Shown piece after piece: positions 34,715-43,418 of a stretch of 64,000 nt of DNA. A model generated the notes under the pieces. It ran no database searches. It saw nothing but the letters and a program-made list of their open reading frames with translations, and was not told the DNA's origin. Source of the stretch: Palsa-506 sp963707065 (lineage in GTDB: Bacteria > Actinomycetota > Actinomycetes > Streptosporangiales > Streptosporangiaceae); contig CAVPPJ010000013.1 of NCBI GenBank assembly GCA_963707065.1, positions 124,001 through 188,000 of the forward strand. The letters are read 5' to 3'. Made by a program: the position numbers and the translations under genes. The stretch's first letter is position 1, and each line of letters starts with the position of its first letter.

Positions 34715-34975
34715 TCAGATCAGGCCGGGCGGCGTCGCCTCCAGGGTCGCCTCGATGGCCCGCGCAAGGGCACGGGCTGATTCGGCGGTCAGTTCCACCG
34801 CGACCCGCGCGGCCGGGCCTTTGCCCGGGTTCAGGAAATCAATGTTGAGCGTGTGCTCAGCCTGGGCGTGCTGCGGATGGTCGAAGTACACGCTTGCGTC
34901 GCTCAGCGCGAACCAGCCCGCCGCGCCTTTGCCGCTGCCGGTGACCTCGATTTTCTCGGTGATATACGTGCACAT
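34715..34975 (-). CDS. DUF6295 family small protein
   Basis: 86 residues beginning MCTYITEKIEVTGSGKGAAGWF, which I recognise as the DUF6295 pattern, a small actinobacterial protein of unknown role. It lies ten bases downstream of the dienelactone hydrolase gene on the same strand, so both are probably made from one transcript. Confidence 0.75.
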   Translation of the reverse strand: MCTYITEKIEVTGSGKGAAGWFALSDASVYFDHPQHAQAEHTLNIDFLNPGKGPAARVAVELTAESARALARAIEATLEATPPGLI

Positions 34976-34985
34976 GCGAACTCCC

Positions 34986-35732
34986 TCAGCTGGTCAGGTA
35001 GCGGCCGTAGAAGTCCCAGATCTTCTCCCAGCCGTCATTCGCGGCGTCGACCCGGTACGACGGCCTGTTCGGCGAGAAGAACGCATGCCCGGCACCGTCA
35101 TAGGTGTGGAAGTCATGCGTCTTCCCCAGCGCGGCCAGTTCGCTGGCAAGCTCAGCCGTTTCAGCCGGAGCGGGATACTGATCATCGGCGCCGAAGAGGC
35201 CGAGCAGCGGGCAGGACAAGTCCTTGGCGAGTCCGAGGATCGGCTGCACCTTGAGCGGCATTCCGTCGGGCGGCGGACTGATAATGAAGGCCCCGTAGCA
35301 ATCGACGGCCGCGTCAAGCTGGAGGCTGCAGGCAGCGAGGAAAGACTGGCGGCCGCCGGAGCAGTAGCCGATGACGCCGACCTTTCCGTTCGAGTCCGCC
35401 AGCCCGCGCAGGTACGCGGCCGCGCCGCCCACATCGCCGACGAGGCGCTCGTCCGGGACGCCGCCCTTGGCCCGCGCCGTGGCCGCCGCATCGTCCGGGC
35501 TGGCGCCGGGCGCATCCCGGTAGTAGAGGTTCGGCATCAGGGCCGCGTAGCCGTTCGCGGCGAACCTTCTCGTTATCTCCTTGGTCGCGGCGTCATAGCC
35601 GGGCATGTGGTGGATCACCACGACGCTGCCGACCTGGCCGGCCGGGTCAACCGGGCGGGCCAGGTAGGCCTCGATCTCGTCGCCGCCATGCCCGGTGATG
35701 CTGATTGTCCCTGCCGTCATCGCATCTTTCAC
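34986..35732 (-). CDS. Dienelactone hydrolase family protein
   Basis: 248 residues. The triad is Cys in VIGYCSGGRQSFL, Asp in GADDQYPAPAE and His in DGAGHAFFSPNRPSYR. It is a second, diverged copy of the family member at 24903-25670. A GTG at 35732 has AGAGAGG eight bases upstream, and an ATG four codons in is the alternative. It heads a two-gene unit with DUF6295; the substrate is unknown. Confidence 0.88.
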   Translation of the reverse strand: MKDAMTAGTISITGHGGDEIEAYLARPVDPAGQVGSVVVIHHMPGYDAATKEITRRFAANGYAALMPNLYYRDAPGASPDDAAATARAKGGVPDERLVGDVGGAAAYLRGLADSNGKVGVIGYCSGGRQSFLAACSLQLDAAVDCYGAFIISPPPDGMPLKVQPILGLAKDLSCPLLGLFGADDQYPAPAETAELASELAALGKTHDFHTYDGAGHAFFSPNRPSYRVDAANDGWEKIWDFYGRYLTS

Positions 35733-35933
35733 GCGTACTGCCTCTCTCTGATCTCGGTACCGTCCGTGGCCGCGGCCCCATCCTGCCAGCAGCCGCGGAG
35801 CCGCCGCACCCGCCCCGCGCCCTCCCCCGCCTCAGCTGCGCCCTCGGCCGGCGTGGCCTGGCCGCTGCTAGCCGGGCCAGCTCGCTAGCCGGGCCGGTGC
35901 GCTAGCCGGGCCGGTGCGCTGGGCCATTCCGGT

Positions 35934-37622
35934 CTATCCGGCGGGAGTGATTCCCTGCGGGAAGCGGAAAAGCTGATGAGGGTCATAGGCCGCCTTGACG
36001 CGGGCCAGCCGCGGGTAGTTGGCGCCGTAGTAGGCCTGCCGCCAGTCAGCGAGGTCGGGGTCGATGTAGTTCTGGTAGGCCTGCCCGCTCGCATAGGGCC
36101 GCATCGCCGCGTGCAGCCGGTGCTGCCACTGCCGCTGCCGCCGCGCGCCGCTGTCCACGACTCCCCCGCGTCGCGGGCCTGGCGTCCAGGTCGTCGTGTA
36201 TTGCGCCAGGAAGAGCGCGTTCCTGTGCACGAACGCGGTATCCGCCGGGCCGACCCGGTTGATCGCGCCGCCGCAGGCGTCGAGCGCGACCCCGCCGGAC
36301 GCCCCGGCGGCCGCGCCGATGCCGAGGAACTGCTCCGTGCCGGCCACCAGCTTGCTGATCGCCGCAGGGGGCAGCGGCCTGGTGAAGAAGTCGGACTTGG
36401 CGAACTCGGGCTGGCGCGCAAGCTGGCCGGCCGGCGCCAGCGAGGGCAGCTGGCATTGCGGGACGGTCAGGTCGCTGCAGCCTGCCTCATCGAGCATCGC
36501 CGCCAGGTACGACGTCTCGAAGGGCTCGCCGGTCGGCTCCGACCCGACAGCCGCGTAAAGCTTGTCCAGCAGCGTGGCGGCATCGCCCGGGCTGCCCAGG
36601 AACGTGCCCCCGACCTGGACGGAGAACGGCGAAGGGGCGCCGGGCGCCGCCGACAGGTGCAAGTTCGACCAGAGCTCGTCGCCCTGATAGGGCGCCCACG
36701 ACTGCCACCCCGACAGCACCCGTGCCACCTGCGACCACGGCCAGGACAGGAAGAACAGCGTCATCGCCGGCAGCCGGTGCGCGCCGAAGGTCAGCGAGGT
36801 GGCCACGCCGAAGTTGCCGCCGCCGCCGCCCCGGGACGCCCAGAACAGGTCAGGGTGCCGCTGGGTGTCGCAGTCACGCACCTGGCCGTCCGCGGTGACG
36901 ATCTGCACGGCCTGCAGGTTGTCGCAGGCCAGGCCGAGCGCGCGGCCAAGTACGCCGACGCCGCCGCCCAGGGTGAGCCCGGCGATGCCGACCGTCGGGC
37001 AGGAGCCGCCCGGGACGGCCAGGCCGCGGTCGGCGAGCTGGGAATAGAAATCGATCAGGCGGATGCCGGTGCCCACGACGATGGTGCTGCCGTCCGCCCG
37101 GAACGAGGCCAGCTGCGTCACGTCCACGATCAGGCCGCTGGTGGACGACCAGCCCGCGTAACTGTGCCCGCCGGACCGGGCCGCGACGGGCACCGCGAAC
37201 CGGCGCGCGAAGGCGAGGCACGCACTGACGTCATCCGCACTGCGGCAGTACGCAATGCCGGCCGGCCGCAGGTGATCGAAGCGCGGGTCGAACAGCAACC
37301 GCGCACGGCGGTATCCCTGCTCGCCCGGGCGGATCAGCGCGGCGGGCGACAGGTCGCGGCCGAGTGCCGTCCAGTCCGCCGCGGACGGCCCCGGATGCGT
37401 CCGGTGGCCGTGCGGGGTACCGCCAGGTGCGGGGCCGGACGGCCCGGAGCCGCCCGTCCCCCGCGGAGTCCCGGACCTGGCCGCCTGGATGACGGCGGCT
37501 ACCGCCCCGGCACCGCCGACTGCGGCGGCGCTCAGCAGCACCGCGCGCCGCGTCGGGCGGTGACTACGTCGTGCCCGCTCATCCGGGCCGGCGCTGGCCG
37601 CCGGAGCGGGAGGAGAGTTCAT
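35934..37622 (-). CDS. Tat-exported FAD-linked oxidase, berberine-bridge type
   Basis: 562 residues. A twin-arginine signal (RPTRRAVLLSAAAVGGAGAV) is followed by an FAD_binding_4 domain. RSGGHSYAG and GSCPTVGIAGLTLGGGVG carry the His and Cys that hold FAD bicovalently in this family. The C-terminal BBE segment is YYGANYPRLARVKAAYDPHQLFRFPQGI. It is probably a secreted oxidase of sugars, alcohols or natural products. It is divergent from the MarR gene, and the shared region holds candidate MarR sites, so MarR may control it too (inference). Confidence 0.88.
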   Translation of the reverse strand: MNSPPAPAASAGPDERARRSHRPTRRAVLLSAAAVGGAGAVAAVIQAARSGTPRGTGGSGPSGPAPGGTPHGHRTHPGPSAADWTALGRDLSPAALIRPGEQGYRRARLLFDPRFDHLRPAGIAYCRSADDVSACLAFARRFAVPVAARSGGHSYAGWSSTSGLIVDVTQLASFRADGSTIVVGTGIRLIDFYSQLADRGLAVPGGSCPTVGIAGLTLGGGVGVLGRALGLACDNLQAVQIVTADGQVRDCDTQRHPDLFWASRGGGGGNFGVATSLTFGAHRLPAMTLFFLSWPWSQVARVLSGWQSWAPYQGDELWSNLHLSAAPGAPSPFSVQVGGTFLGSPGDAATLLDKLYAAVGSEPTGEPFETSYLAAMLDEAGCSDLTVPQCQLPSLAPAGQLARQPEFAKSDFFTRPLPPAAISKLVAGTEQFLGIGAAAGASGGVALDACGGAINRVGPADTAFVHRNALFLAQYTTTWTPGPRRGGVVDSGARRQRQWQHRLHAAMRPYASGQAYQNYIDPDLADWRQAYYGANYPRLARVKAAYDPHQLFRFPQGITPAG

Positions 37623-37677
37623 GCTCCTAAGACTCGGCCGGGCACTGCCTGGTTGGCTGCGATCGGCGGCTGAGACC

Positions 37678-37739
37678 TTGAGAGCTTAAAAGGTTGACTA
37701 ACTCAAGCTCTCGCCATATGGTTGAGCTACTCAACCATA
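37678..37739 (+). promoter_or_regulatory. MarR promoter with overlapping TTGA-N5-TCAA operators
   Basis: TTGACT (37694-37699), a 17-base spacer and TATGGT (37717-37722) make a good sigma-70-type promoter for the MarR gene. Two TTGA-N5-TCAA sites overlap it: TTGACTAACTCAA at 37694-37706 on the -35, and TTGAGCTACTCAA at 37722-37734 at the -10. The second sits inside a perfect 10-bp-arm inverted repeat at 37717-37739. A third, weaker copy is at 37678-37690. The layout fits autorepression by the MarR protein and possibly control of the divergent oxidase. Confidence 0.6.
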
Positions 37740-37805
37740 GAGAAGCTCAGGAACCGCGACTCGGCCAGAGCCGCGGGACCCGGAAGACCGGAAGGGAGGC
37801 GCGGC

Positions 37806-38327
37806 ATGGGCGAGGACACACGCTCCGAGCAGCTGGACACGGAGATCCTCAGTTGCCTGGCCGGGCTGATCGGGCAGGTCGTGGCGTACGGCGAGAAAAT
37901 CGCTCAGCGCTTCTCGTTCCCTTCCTTCTTCATCAAGGCCCTGCACACGCTCGACTGCCCGATGGCGATGAAGGAACTCGGCCGGCGCATGCACTGCGAC
38001 CCGTCTTTCGTGACGGTGATCGCTGATGGCCTGGAGGAGCGCGGGCTCGCCCGCCGCGAGGCCCATCCGGGCGACCGGCGGATCAAGAATCTCGTCCTCA
38101 CCGACGAAGGCGTCGAGCTGCGGCGGCGGGTGGAGCGCGAGCTGGCGGCCCAGATGCCGTGGAGCAAAGTCCTGGATCAGCCGGAGCGCGAGCAGCTGCT
38201 GACTCTGCTCCGCAAGATGGCCAGCGCCGGTGACGCAGCCGCGCCGCGGGGCGGCACGCCTGGTGCCCCGGCGCACGCAGGGGAGGTGGACGACGCAGTG
38301 ATCGCTGCTTCCGCCGGTCTCGGCTGA
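37806..38327 (+). CDS. MarR family transcriptional regulator
   Basis: 173 residues with a winged helix: ALHTLDCPMAMKELGRRMHCDPSFVTVIADGLEERGLARREAHPGDRRIKNLVLTDEGVEL, where DRR marks the wing. The N-terminal helix CLAGLIGQVVAYGEKIAQRF serves dimerisation. GGGAGG six bases before the ATG sets the start. It lies 125 bases upstream of a drug-type MFS transporter on the same strand. This is the usual MarR/efflux layout in which a ligand relieves repression. Confidence 0.9.
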   Translation: MGEDTRSEQLDTEILSCLAGLIGQVVAYGEKIAQRFSFPSFFIKALHTLDCPMAMKELGRRMHCDPSFVTVIADGLEERGLARREAHPGDRRIKNLVLTDEGVELRRRVERELAAQMPWSKVLDQPEREQLLTLLRKMASAGDAAAPRGGTPGAPAHAGEVDDAVIAASAGLG

Positions 38328-38451
38328 CCTACGGTCACCCGTCGCCACTACAAGATCACCCGACTTCCGGGCAGCGCAGGGCCGCACGGCCCCCGCGCCG
38401 GATAAACGCGGCCTCCGCCGGGGGGCGGCGGCACGCAATGAAGGAGATTAG

Positions 38452-40047
38452 ATGTCTACGCCAGATAGCGGGCGGAGGGGAACCACCGGAGGCGCAGCCG
38501 TCATCGACGGCCTGCCCGGCGATCCAGCCCGCCCAGCCAGCCGGCATCTCGGCCTGGCCCTTATCGTCATCGCGACGGCGCAGCTGATGGTGGTGCTCGA
38601 CGCAACCATCGTGAACGTCGCCCTGCCGGACATTCAGCACGCGCTCGGATTCTCCGGCTCCGGCCTGGAATGGGTGGTCAACGCCTACGCGCTGACCTTC
38701 GGCGGCCTGCTGCTGCTCGGCGGCCGGGCCGGGGACGTTCTCGGCCGCCGCCGGGTCTTCATCGCCGGCATCATCTTGTTCTCGGTCGCGTCGCTGCTCG
38801 GCGGGTTCGCCACCACGCAGGTGTGGCTGCTGGGCGCCCGGGCACTGCAGGGCGTCGGCGCCGCGATCGTCGCCCCGACCGCGTTGTCGCTGGTCGCCAC
38901 CACCTTCCCGGAAGGCCCGCGGCGCAACCGGGCGATGGGCGTCTACGCGGCAATGAGCATCGGCGGCGCCGCAGTCGGCCTGATGGCCGGCGGCCTGCTG
39001 ACCTCGTACGCGTCCTGGCGCTGGGTGTTGTTCGTCAATGTCCCGATCGGGATCGCCGTCGCACTGATCGCACCCCGGGCGCTCGGCGAATCGGAGCGGC
39101 ACCCCCGCCGGTTCGACCTGCCCGGCGCGATCACCTGCACCCTCGGGCTCGCGGCCCTGGTCTACGGGCTGACCAGCGCGGCGACCACTCCTAACGGCGT
39201 CTCGCACTGGGGCGACACCAAGGTCGTGGCCACGCTGACAGCGGCGCTGGTACTGCTGGCCTCGTTCGTCATCATCGAGTCGCGCAGCAAGCACGCGCTG
39301 ATGCCGCTGCGGATCTTCCGGAACCGGAACAGGTCCGGCGCGTACCTGATCATGCTGTGCGTCGGCACGGCGCTGTTCGGGATGTTCTTCTTCCTGACCA
39401 TCTTCGTGCAAACCGTGTGGGGCTACAGCCCGCTCAAGACCGGCGTCGCCTACCTGCCGATGGTGGCCATGATCATGGTGATGGCCGGGCTCAGCGCCCA
39501 GCTGGTCCCGCGGATCGGCGCCAGGCCGCTGCTGCTGGCCGCGTCGGCCATCGCCAGCGGCGGGATGTTCTGGCTGTCGCGGATCAACGAGCACAGCCAC
39601 TACACCGGCGGCCTGCTCGGCCCGATGCTGGTCACCGCGGCGGGCCTGGGCATGCTGTTCATGCCTGCCACCCTGGTCGCGCTGTCCAAGGTCGAGGACC
39701 GCGACGCAGGCCTGGCGTCCAGCCTGGTTAATACCGGACAGCAGGTCGGCGGCTCGATCGGGCTTGCCTTGCTCGGCACTATCGCCTGGACCATCGTCGC
39801 CAACACCGCCCGGACGTCGGCGGCCGCCGCCAAGACCGCCGCGATCGCCGCCGCCAGGACAGGCCACCCGCTGCACCAGAGCGCCGCGCAGGCGAAGAAA
39901 TCCATCTACGACCACGCGCTGGCGGTCGGCTTCTCGCACGGGTTCGAGGTGTCCGCCGTGATCATGCTGATCGCCCTGATCGTGACCATTGCCATGATCC
40001 GGGTCAAGCGCGAGGACCTGGCCGGTGTCCAGCCGATGCCCGTATGA
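38452..40047 (+). CDS. MFS transporter, DHA2 (EmrB/QacA) family
   Basis: 531 residues with 14 predicted helices. Motif D1 is LDATIVNVALPDIQ, motif A is GGRAGDVLGRRRVFIAG and motif C is AMSIGGAAVGLMAGGLLT. DHA2 members export drugs or dyes in exchange for protons. AAGGAG five bases before the ATG supports the start. Linkage to MarR suggests ligand-induced efflux. A strong hairpin starts about 45 bases after the stop. Confidence 0.92.
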   Translation: MSTPDSGRRGTTGGAAVIDGLPGDPARPASRHLGLALIVIATAQLMVVLDATIVNVALPDIQHALGFSGSGLEWVVNAYALTFGGLLLLGGRAGDVLGRRRVFIAGIILFSVASLLGGFATTQVWLLGARALQGVGAAIVAPTALSLVATTFPEGPRRNRAMGVYAAMSIGGAAVGLMAGGLLTSYASWRWVLFVNVPIGIAVALIAPRALGESERHPRRFDLPGAITCTLGLAALVYGLTSAATTPNGVSHWGDTKVVATLTAALVLLASFVIIESRSKHALMPLRIFRNRNRSGAYLIMLCVGTALFGMFFFLTIFVQTVWGYSPLKTGVAYLPMVAMIMVMAGLSAQLVPRIGARPLLLAASAIASGGMFWLSRINEHSHYTGGLLGPMLVTAAGLGMLFMPATLVALSKVEDRDAGLASSLVNTGQQVGGSIGLALLGTIAWTIVANTARTSAAAAKTAAIAAARTGHPLHQSAAQAKKSIYDHALAVGFSHGFEVSAVIMLIALIVTIAMIRVKREDLAGVQPMPV

Positions 40048-40093
40048 CACCGATAACCAGAACGGATCACGCGGGGTAACTCCCGCCAGCAGA

Positions 40094-40134
40094 GCCGATG
40101 GCCCGGCCCGGAACTCCCCGGCCGGGCCATCGGC
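40094..40134 (+). terminator. Rho-independent-like hairpin after the MFS gene
   Basis: Perfect 15-base arms (40094-40108 and 40120-40134) around an 11-base loop, about 45 bases after the MFS stop codon. There is no clear T-run, which is usual for actinomycete terminators. Confidence 0.7.
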
Positions 40135-40139
40135 GTTCC

Positions 40140-40472
40140 GCCGAGAAGGCGGAGCTGAAGTCTCAGATCACGACGCTAGATGAAGTCGGCAAGCTGATCG
40201 GCGCGGCGGTTCGTCCCGTTCTAGCTGCTCTGGAAACCCATGGATCATCGCCCGCCGTTCACTTCAGTTCGCCAGCAACTGCAACTGCGCCGAGAACCGT
40301 TCGGTCAACATCTGTCAGCACGGGTCCAGTTGAGTCGTCACCCCAGGGCGGCGGCGGTGAGATACACCTGAAGGCGGGAGCGCGACGCATCCTGGAAACC
40401 CTGGCCCGTCACCACCCCATGGTCGTCTTCGTACTGTGGTGGTACGTCGCGTTCCGTGCTCACGATGTGTAG
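40140..40472 (+). pseudogene. Truncated gene of probable mobile-element origin beside tRNA-Asn
   Basis: One open frame includes LKSQITTLDEVGKLIGAAV and KAGARRILETLARHHPM, which resembles the start of a small winged-helix domain found on actinomycete plasmid or prophage proteins. After HHPM the sequence turns into unrelated VVFVLWWY and stops. Third-position G/C is lower than in nearby genes. It has no ribosome site of its own. I read it as a broken remnant next to a tRNA gene, a usual integration site. Confidence 0.35.
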
Positions 40473-40482
40473 ATCATCTTGC

Positions 40483-40558
40483 TGGCTCTCGGGGCGAGAC
40501 TCGAACTCGCAACCTGTCGGTTAACAGCCGAACGCTCTGCCGATTGAGCTACCCGAGA
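40483..40558 (-). tRNA. tRNA-Asn (GTT)
   Basis: Read leftward, a full cloverleaf is present. Acceptor stem TCTCGGG pairs with CCCGAGA, the D-arm is AGCTCAATCGGCAGAGC, the anticodon loop CTGTTAA carries GTT, and the T-arm GCGAGTTCGAGTCTCGC is regular. The discriminator is G, and CCA follows in the genome (40485-40483). Confidence 0.95.
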
Positions 40559-40788
40559 CCGACCCGGCACCTACCACCGCGAGACCAGTATCTCCCAGCT
40601 TCCGTGCCGCCGTCCAAAGGGTATCGCACCGGCCGGGACACGCGGTGCGGCACCGGCCACTCCGCAATGTATGCCTGCGCATAACCCGGCGGCCACGGGG
40701 CATTTACCCGGGAAGCTAGCACCGGCGCACGCATCCGGCCCACCGGAGCAGGAAACCGCCGGGTCGGCTTGGCCTGAAAGGTATGCAT

Positions 40789-41115
40789 ATGAGATACAAA
40801 GTAACGTTCATTTTCGGTTTTGCCGCAGGCTTCGTGGTTGGCTCGCGAGCCGGCCGGGAGCGCTACGAGCAGCTCAGGAAGCTGACGCGCGCTGCGGCGG
40901 ACAATCCTGCCGTGCAGCAGGCGGCCGCCGCCATGCAGGCCAAGGCCGCCGGGCTCGCCACCGCCACCACGCACAAGGTGGCCGGCCAACTTCAGGACGG
41001 GATGGCGAGCGCGAGGGGCAAGGTGCCCGGCATGCGGCGCCGTGAGTCCAACGGGCACGCCGCCGGGGATCATAGCTTCGCCTCGGTGCCCGACAGCCCG
41101 CCGGATCTCACCTAG
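40789..41115 (+). CDS. YtxH-like small membrane-anchored protein
   Basis: 108 residues. An N-terminal membrane helix with a GxxxG pattern (VTFIFGFAAGFVVGSRAGRERYEQLRKL) is followed by an Ala-rich amphipathic region and a soluble tail. It resembles actinobacterial YtxH-like proteins of unknown function. The ATG at 40789, with AAAGG seven bases upstream, is preferred over one two codons earlier. Confidence 0.75.
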   Translation: MRYKVTFIFGFAAGFVVGSRAGRERYEQLRKLTRAAADNPAVQQAAAAMQAKAAGLATATTHKVAGQLQDGMASARGKVPGMRRRESNGHAAGDHSFASVPDSPPDLT

Positions 41116-41316
41116 CAGCCCGCGGCCTGACGCGCGGCGGCACGCACCCGCCACCGTGCATCGCGGGGCAGCCCGGAATAGCGCACGGCACCGAGGCGTT
41201 CGGCTCCCTGTCGGTGTGATGTGTCCCCGGGCCGCAACTACTGCCTTCGCGGAATACCGTCCGGCTGGAGCCGCGTTGCGCCACTCGCCGAGAGGCGACC
41301 ACACACCGGCACCGAG

Positions 41317-41355
41317 AACGCCCCCGTCAGGCCAAGTACCGCTGACGGGGGCGTT
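41317..41355. terminator. Strong hairpin, 14-bp perfect arms
   Basis: Arms at 41317-41330 and 41342-41355 around an 11-base loop, G+C-rich and symmetric at the ends (AACG...CGTT), so it could end transcripts from either side. It lies in the ~400-base gene-free region 41116-41519, where I see no other feature. Confidence 0.65.
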
Positions 41356-41519
41356 GTCATGTCCCGGCGCGAGCCCGGCAAGCGCTTGGCTACGGCATCG
41401 GTACCGGCACAACCGGGGGACCCCGCTGTCAACGCAAGGTTTTCGCAGATTTGCCGGGGTAGCGAGGCAGTGCGGAAGCCCGCTCGTTCGTCATGGCGGG
41501 TGGCGGAGGAGGCAAGCGC

Positions 41520-42032
41520 ATGGCGGGCGACCCGAACAGCGCGGAGCTTGAGCGGCTGCTCGCAGACCGCGGCGATCAGCTCATGCGGGCTGCGATCGCG
41601 CTGGGCGGCAGCAGCCAGGCGGGTGAGGATCTGCTGCAGGCCGCGCTTGAGCGAGTCCTGCGGAAATCGCGCCTGGTGGAGAGCGACATCGAAGGCTACC
41701 TGCGGCGGGTTCTTTATAACCTGGCCGCCGATGGCTGGCGGCGGCGCGGCAAGTGGCGGCAGATTCTGCCCCTGTTCCGCTCCGAGAACCTCTCTGGCGC
41801 CCCCGGCGACGCTACTGCGCTGGTGGACGTGCGCGACCAGCTGGTGCGCTTGCTGCAGCAGTTGCCGCCACGGCAGCGCGCTGTGATCGTGCTCCGCTAC
41901 TGGGAGCAGCGCACCGAGGCCGAGACCGCTGCGCTGCTCGGCTGCTCGGAAGGGACGGTCAGCTCCGCCGCCTCACGGGGGCTGCGGCGGCTGCGCGAAA
42001 TGGCCGATCCCGCGGCACGGACACGGAGCTGA
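41520..42032 (+). CDS. SigE-family RNA polymerase sigma factor (ECF type)
   Basis: 170 residues. Region 2 is AAIALGGSSQAGEDLLQAALERVLRK and region 4 is LLQQLPPRQRAVIVLRYWEQRTEAETAALLGCSEGTVSSAASRGLRRLREM. It is coupled to a membrane partner gene 13 bases downstream. A GGAGG box seven bases before the ATG at 41520 sets the start. Confidence 0.88.
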   Translation: MAGDPNSAELERLLADRGDQLMRAAIALGGSSQAGEDLLQAALERVLRKSRLVESDIEGYLRRVLYNLAADGWRRRGKWRQILPLFRSENLSGAPGDATALVDVRDQLVRLLQQLPPRQRAVIVLRYWEQRTEAETAALLGCSEGTVSSAASRGLRRLREMADPAARTRS

Positions 42033-42045
42033 CGGAGGAAAGGTC

Positions 42046-43068
42046 ATGACTAACGACGCCGAAGAACTGCTGCGCGAGGGCATCAGCCGGCTCCCCGTCG
42101 ATCCGGGGGTTCCCGCCGGGCTGGCCAGGCGAGCCCGCCAGCGTAACCGCCAGCGTCGGATCGCGATCCGGTCTGCCGCCGCGGCAGGCACGGCCGTGGT
42201 AGCGGCAGTTGCGGTGATCACCGTCACCGGCGGCCCGCAACGGAGCAGCAGTGCCTTGCGTGGGCAGACCATTGCCTACGTGACCAGCCGCGCCCAGCAT
42301 GCGCTTGCAGCGGTGGACCGGGGAAAGGCGATCGAGGTGGTCCATGCGACCGCCCGCAATGCCGTATTCGGCTTCACAGTTCTTAACCTGGCGCTCAGTA
42401 ACCAACCGGATCCAACCGGCAGCGCAGTCCTTCCCGGGGTTCTCGGGAACGTGCAGGCCCAGCAGATGACCACCTGGTTCTACCGCGGACTCGTGCTGCA
42501 GGAGGGATTCTCGGCGGCCGGAAAGCTCGTCTTCAACTCCAGCATCGGCACGGTCACTTCACCAGCAGGAAAGCAGGTGCTCGAAGGCTACGGCGCCGCC
42601 TACCCGGCGAGAACCCGATGGCGCACGCCGCTCATCGGACAGGACGGGCCGGCGCCGAAGCTCACCTGCGCCCACGCCCTCCCAGTCCCGGCCACCTCCA
42701 ACTTCCGGGCCACCATCGCCAAGGCACTGTCCTGCAAGCTGTTTGCCCTCGACGGGCATCAGCAAGTCAACGGCGTCAATGCCATCAAGCTCATCTTGAA
42801 GCCGCCGCCAGGCATCCCGATCCGGCAGACGCTCTGGGTGGATCCGTCGACATACCTGCCGTTGCGGACGAGTACATCATTCCTGGCCGCCCACCGGCCG
42901 GCGAGCGTGCTGGTAAACAATTACCAGTGGCTTCCGCCGACCACGGCCAACCTGGCCGCGCTGCGCGCCACGGTCCGGCACGCCGCGATCCCGCCCGGTT
43001 TCCGCAAGTTGCCATCGGCCGAGCTGCCACTGGCCGGGATGAACACGCCCGGAACGATCAAGCCGTAG
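42046..43068 (+). CDS. Membrane-anchored partner of SigE-family sigma factor
   Basis: 340 residues. A short cytoplasmic segment (EELLREGISRLPVDPGVPAGLARRARQRNRQRR) precedes one membrane helix (AAAAGTAVVAAVAVITVTG) and a secreted domain with two cysteines. That domain ends in a strand-rich region (INAIKLILKPPPGIPIRQTLWVDPSTYLPLRT-like) similar to MucB/LolA-fold sensors; this match is weak. Its place after a sigma gene suggests an anti-sigma or sensor function. GGAGGAAAGG precedes the ATG. Confidence 0.7.
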   Translation: MTNDAEELLREGISRLPVDPGVPAGLARRARQRNRQRRIAIRSAAAAGTAVVAAVAVITVTGGPQRSSSALRGQTIAYVTSRAQHALAAVDRGKAIEVVHATARNAVFGFTVLNLALSNQPDPTGSAVLPGVLGNVQAQQMTTWFYRGLVLQEGFSAAGKLVFNSSIGTVTSPAGKQVLEGYGAAYPARTRWRTPLIGQDGPAPKLTCAHALPVPATSNFRATIAKALSCKLFALDGHQQVNGVNAIKLILKPPPGIPIRQTLWVDPSTYLPLRTSTSFLAAHRPASVLVNNYQWLPPTTANLAALRATVRHAAIPPGFRKLPSAELPLAGMNTPGTIKP

Positions 43069-43133
43069 CAGTCCGCAGGGATCATGAACGATGCGTTGTC
43101 ATCTCCCGGCGCGAACCTGCTAGCGGACTGGGG

Positions 43134-43331
43134 CTACCCAGGACCCCGGTCGCCTGTCGCGTCCAGCTTGACGGCCAGCGAGGCTAGGTCATGCGCGCAG
43201 AGGAAGTGCAGGGCCGTCGGCGTCGGCCGGTTGACGGCGGTCCACGCCCCGATCCCGGCGTCATAGACGATCTGCCAGCGCGCGCCGTGCGCAGCGAGAA
43301 CGTCCTGTAACGCTGGCGCTTGGTTAGTCAT
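43134..43331 (-). CDS. Small protein divergent from GntR regulator
   Basis: 65 residues, APALQDVLAAHGARWQIVYDAGIGAWTAVNRPTPTALHFLCAHDLASLAVKLD, mixed alpha/beta and soluble. Similar small proteins sit beside minimal GntR regulators in other actinomycetes, but no function is known to me. The ribosome site is weak. It shares its upstream region with the GntR gene. Confidence 0.6.
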   Translation of the reverse strand: MTNQAPALQDVLAAHGARWQIVYDAGIGAWTAVNRPTPTALHFLCAHDLASLAVKLDATGDRGPG

Positions 43332-43391
43332 GCTGACAATTACACCATCACACATAGCAGCGCGCTATAGTGCACTGCTGCTCGCTTAAGC

Positions 43392-43406
43392 AGGTTACGG
43401 CAACCT
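43392..43406. promoter_or_regulatory. Candidate GntR operator
   Basis: The inverted repeat AGGTT-acggc-AACCT lies 12 bases before the GntR start codon and about 20 bases after a TATAGT -10-like box (43366-43371). A second, looser repeat (AGCAG/CTGCT, 43356-43379) surrounds the -10. Autoregulation is plausible. Confidence 0.4.
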
Positions 43407-43418
43407 ATCGTTTTCGCC

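Noticed and set aside
38356..40050. Long open frame antisense to the MFS transporter gene (about 560 codons)
   Set aside because: It mirrors a real gene in high-G+C DNA, has a composition dominated by Arg/Asp/Gln/Gly without domains, and has no ribosome site. The same applies to long antisense frames at 742-2346, 35976-37673, 17946-19595 and 51358-52866.
40483..40558. Complete integrative element at the tRNA-Asn gene
   Set aside because: No integrase, excisionase or replication gene and no repeat of the tRNA 3' end is present in the window; only one remnant gene supports past integration.
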